Assembly: GCA_015852425.1 (NCBI GenBank) | Contig: JAAAIG010000394.1 | Location: 1-33,802, forward strand | Length of the DNA stretch: 33,802 nucleotides | Reading direction: 5' to 3' | Origin: Gryganskiella cystojenkinii | Taxonomy: Eukaryota; Mortierellomycota; Mortierellomycetes; Mortierellales; Mortierellaceae | Shown: positions 31,560 to 33,802 of the stretch, piece after piece | Position numbering within the stretch: the first letter of the stretch is position 1 | Layout: every line of letters starts with the position of its first letter | Notes under the pieces: generated by a model | Databases searched by the model: none | What the model saw: only the letters and a program-made list of their open reading frames with translations | Told to the model about the DNA's origin: nothing | Translations under genes and position numbers: made by a program

Positions 31560-33802
31560 GATGCCAATAAAAGTATAATTGCTGTCTCAATTGCAATGTC
31601 CAGTATGGGACAAAACTGTCCGAATTTTTTCGCGATTTTACTTTCATACAATTTTCTCCAAAACTGTTGATCTGTTTTGCTTGTAACTTGAACCAAGAGT
31701 AGCTGGAGGCTACCAACCCGACCACCGCTGCAGCAACAGCAATCTCAACATCAACAACAGGATCCGCGATCCCTACTCACCTCAAACGTGCGTCAACTTC
31801 CCCCAGTCTTATCTCTTTGGAATCGACACCACGAATGGACGACAACACTAGCGATGCCATAGCCTCACGTCCAGAAACACCTTCGACCGACAGTGCTAGC
31901 TGGTCCCCTTTCGAGACGCCAAAAAGAAAGGATCGCAGACCTTTTGATTTTTTCAAATACGCCAAAACGCCATGTCGCTTTCGAGGTTACTCAGTGCGTG
32001 AACAAGGTCAAGACTGTTGAATCCGAGCGATTAATGCGCTTATGGCGCCAGGATCATCGAAGACCCTTTGCAGTGCAACTATTCTCGATGTGGCAGAACC
32101 GATAGTGGAGTCAGCGGCCTCTGACAAGTCATTGCTCTGACTGTCAGATCAGGATGCCTAAGAGCTCCCTCATGTGATCCGAGTCGAGGGCGATGGGTTC
32201 GTCCCAGGGACCGAGGAGAACAAAGCCAAGAATGCCAATTTGACTCAGAAGGAACTCGAAGATAAGGAGGGTGTCTACTGGGAACGTGGCATCCAGTGCA
32301 ACAAGGATGGCAGTGTCTTTGACGAGCTCGCGTTCTTGAATAATATCAAATCTCTCTTGCCGCAAGATATCAGGATCGCCACTTGGGCTCTAGTCAAATA
32401 GGACTTCAACCTCGATTCCATTGTTCGTGTAGACATCCGAAAACTGATACTCACCTGCGTCCGACTTCTCGTTCTCGAAACCAGAGTCTGCGTCCCTTTC
32501 ATCGGTCTCGAGGTTGAAGTGGCTTTGTCCCGTTGCTTAGGTGCCGGATTCATCCCTCTATTTGATTCCTTGGTCGGGGGACTGGCGCAGGGACGACTGA
32601 CAAAGGTGCTTACGCAGTTGTCGGTGTTGTGCGTGGTTATGGTTACTATTACAGCTTTTGTTGCTGTCACGCTGTGGGTATATCGACAGGGAAGGACAAA
32701 GGCGAAGGTATAGCAAGCATGCGACGCATACTATAGAATCGAAGGACAGTCAGTGAGCTTTTCTTTTACTGTGATCCCAATTTGAAATTTAATTTTCTTC
32801 GCGTCTTTCTTCAAGAAGACAGTAGTAGCAGGAGAACACATGTCTATCTATCAGTCGTCTGGAGATGTCTATCGACGGTGTTATCTTTTGTTGCTGTAAT
32901 GTAAAACGTAGTGCCGTCTCTTGACGCGTTTAACAATTATTGTCTAATATAGAGCGCAAAGCGGCAATTCTTTTGTCTTTGTCTGGAAAGTATTCTTAAT
33001 CTTCTTGGGGCAGTAGTAATCAGGACAGCATCGCTATGGCTTTCGGCCCGTAATTTCGCACCTCGGAGCATAGTTAACCTTGGACAGTTCTCCACGACAA
33101 GTAAACATGGCAGTTCTCGAGGACACATCGAGTCGTCCGCAGGCGATCTTTGTTCACATCTCGTTTCAGGCCCTTCGACTCTTGTTAACGGTTTCCGCTC
33201 CGTTCCACCGCGACCAGTTTTTCAGAGATATAAAAGAAGACATGGAAGTGGTCAGTAATTGTTCCTTGCATCCTGGTATATAACAAGTGTATGATTCAGA
33301 CAGGGTTTTCTCTCAGGCAACGTTAAAACGAAAGCATCCACATTGTAATCACGATAAAGTGACCCACATTATCAACCATGCTCCCAAAGAGCCCCGTAAC
33401 GACAGCTCGCACCTGTCGAAACAAATTCTACGCATTCTCTCCCCTGACCCGCGTCTCACTGGGGGAAAGGTATGGGTTGGGTACTCTCTTATAAGTCATA
33501 TAACAGCCGCAGTTCTTAGCCGACTGAGGGAGGGGAAGATAAATTACAAGAGCAGATGTCCTTCTAGCTGCCATAAAGAAAATGTCGGGAGGGATTTCAA
33601 AGATAGGAAGTGAGCTTGGACTGGTTGTGCAAACGTGGGTTTGCTTCTATGTTCACTAGACGGCTTTGGTTAAAGCAAAGTCCGCGCCACCCTGTGAAGC
33701 CTGATTCACACACACCAGTCGTATAGGCTGTGAAATCCCCCTGAAGTCTTGTCCTGAATGTAAAGGCTGACCACATGCAGTGCAATATGTGGCGGGGGCG
33801 TC
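31560..33802. other. Relic coding fragments, no intact gene
   Basis: About 2.2 kb at the right edge. At 31740-31985 a Ser/Thr/Pro-rich reading frame (LESTPRMDDNTSDAIASRPE; then WSPFETPKRKDRRPFDFFKY) passes by frameshift into VTQCVNKVKTVESERLMRLW (to 32105). At 32174-32401 another frame reads VEGDGFVPGTEENKAKNANL and then FLNNIKSLLPQDIRIATWAL, closed by TAG. From 32402 to 32713 the same frame runs on into a hydrophobic segment (LCVVMVTITAFVAVTLWVY). Near 33130-33260 is SFQALRLLLTVSAPFHRDQF. None has a complete start-to-stop structure. They look like remnants of one or more lineage-specific genes; families unrecognised. Confidence 0.45.
31566..31571 (+). terminator. Candidate polyadenylation signal of the pseudogene
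   Basis: AATAAA seven bases after the ancestral stop of the pseudogene, a further sign that the copy decayed in place rather than being a retrocopy. Confidence 0.35.

Noticed and set aside
32174..32713. Possible pseudouridine-synthase remnant (LLPQDIRI segment)
   Set aside because: The LP-x-DIRI resemblance is short, and the catalytic Asp and flanking motifs of that family are not visible.
33597..33802. Apparent structured sequence at the right end (possible RNA gene)
   Set aside because: Short inverted matches (GTGGGTTTGC, GGTTAAAGCAAAG) do not form a consistent fold, and the window ends here.

Overview
The window looks like nuclear DNA of an early-diverging fungus, most likely Mortierellomycota (Mortierella or a relative). 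Genes carry short introns (about 70-190 bp) with GT..AG or occasional GC..AG ends, intergenic DNA is compact, and the set includes conserved eukaryotic genes (SETD4-type SET protein, METTL5, MOB1, ABCF3/GCN20), F-box proteins and lineage-specific paralogue families. The organism call is inference. I see no prokaryotic operons, rRNA, tRNA, CRISPR or viral genes.

Layout. (1) 1-1178: degenerate DNA with a decayed Mutator-like (MULE/FAR1-type) transposase. (2) 1179-5515: two tandem minus-strand paralogues with matching exon plans, each encoding an N-terminal homeodomain-like module, a low-complexity linker and two RRMs. (3) 5516-10547: an intergenic region with a MITE-like inverted repeat, then two single-exon F-box proteins on the plus strand. 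(4) 10657-12230: a third member of the homeodomain-like family on the minus strand, convergent with the second F-box gene and lacking RRMs. (5) 12231-19785: three plus-strand paralogues encoding small seven-helix membrane proteins, each with one intron at the same codon and an upstream TATA box. (6) 20508-28700: SETD4-like methyltransferase (minus), divergent from METTL5 (plus), followed by MOB1 and ABCF3/GCN20 (plus). (7) 28701-33802: a degraded region with a multi-lesion pseudogene that still has its introns, plus other coding fragments.

Genes working together. The 20.5-28.7 kb block is a housekeeping cluster touching translation (METTL5 on 18S rRNA, ABCF3/Gcn20 in eIF2-kinase signalling), protein methylation (SETD4-like) and NDR/LATS kinase signalling (MOB1). 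The left half is lineage-specific. Its most interesting content is the three-member family sharing a module of about 100 residues that resembles a homeodomain whose main DNA-contact residues are replaced, coupled to RRMs in two members. I reconstructed exon-intron structures by eye from splice signals, phase agreement and paralogue comparison; they need transcript data.
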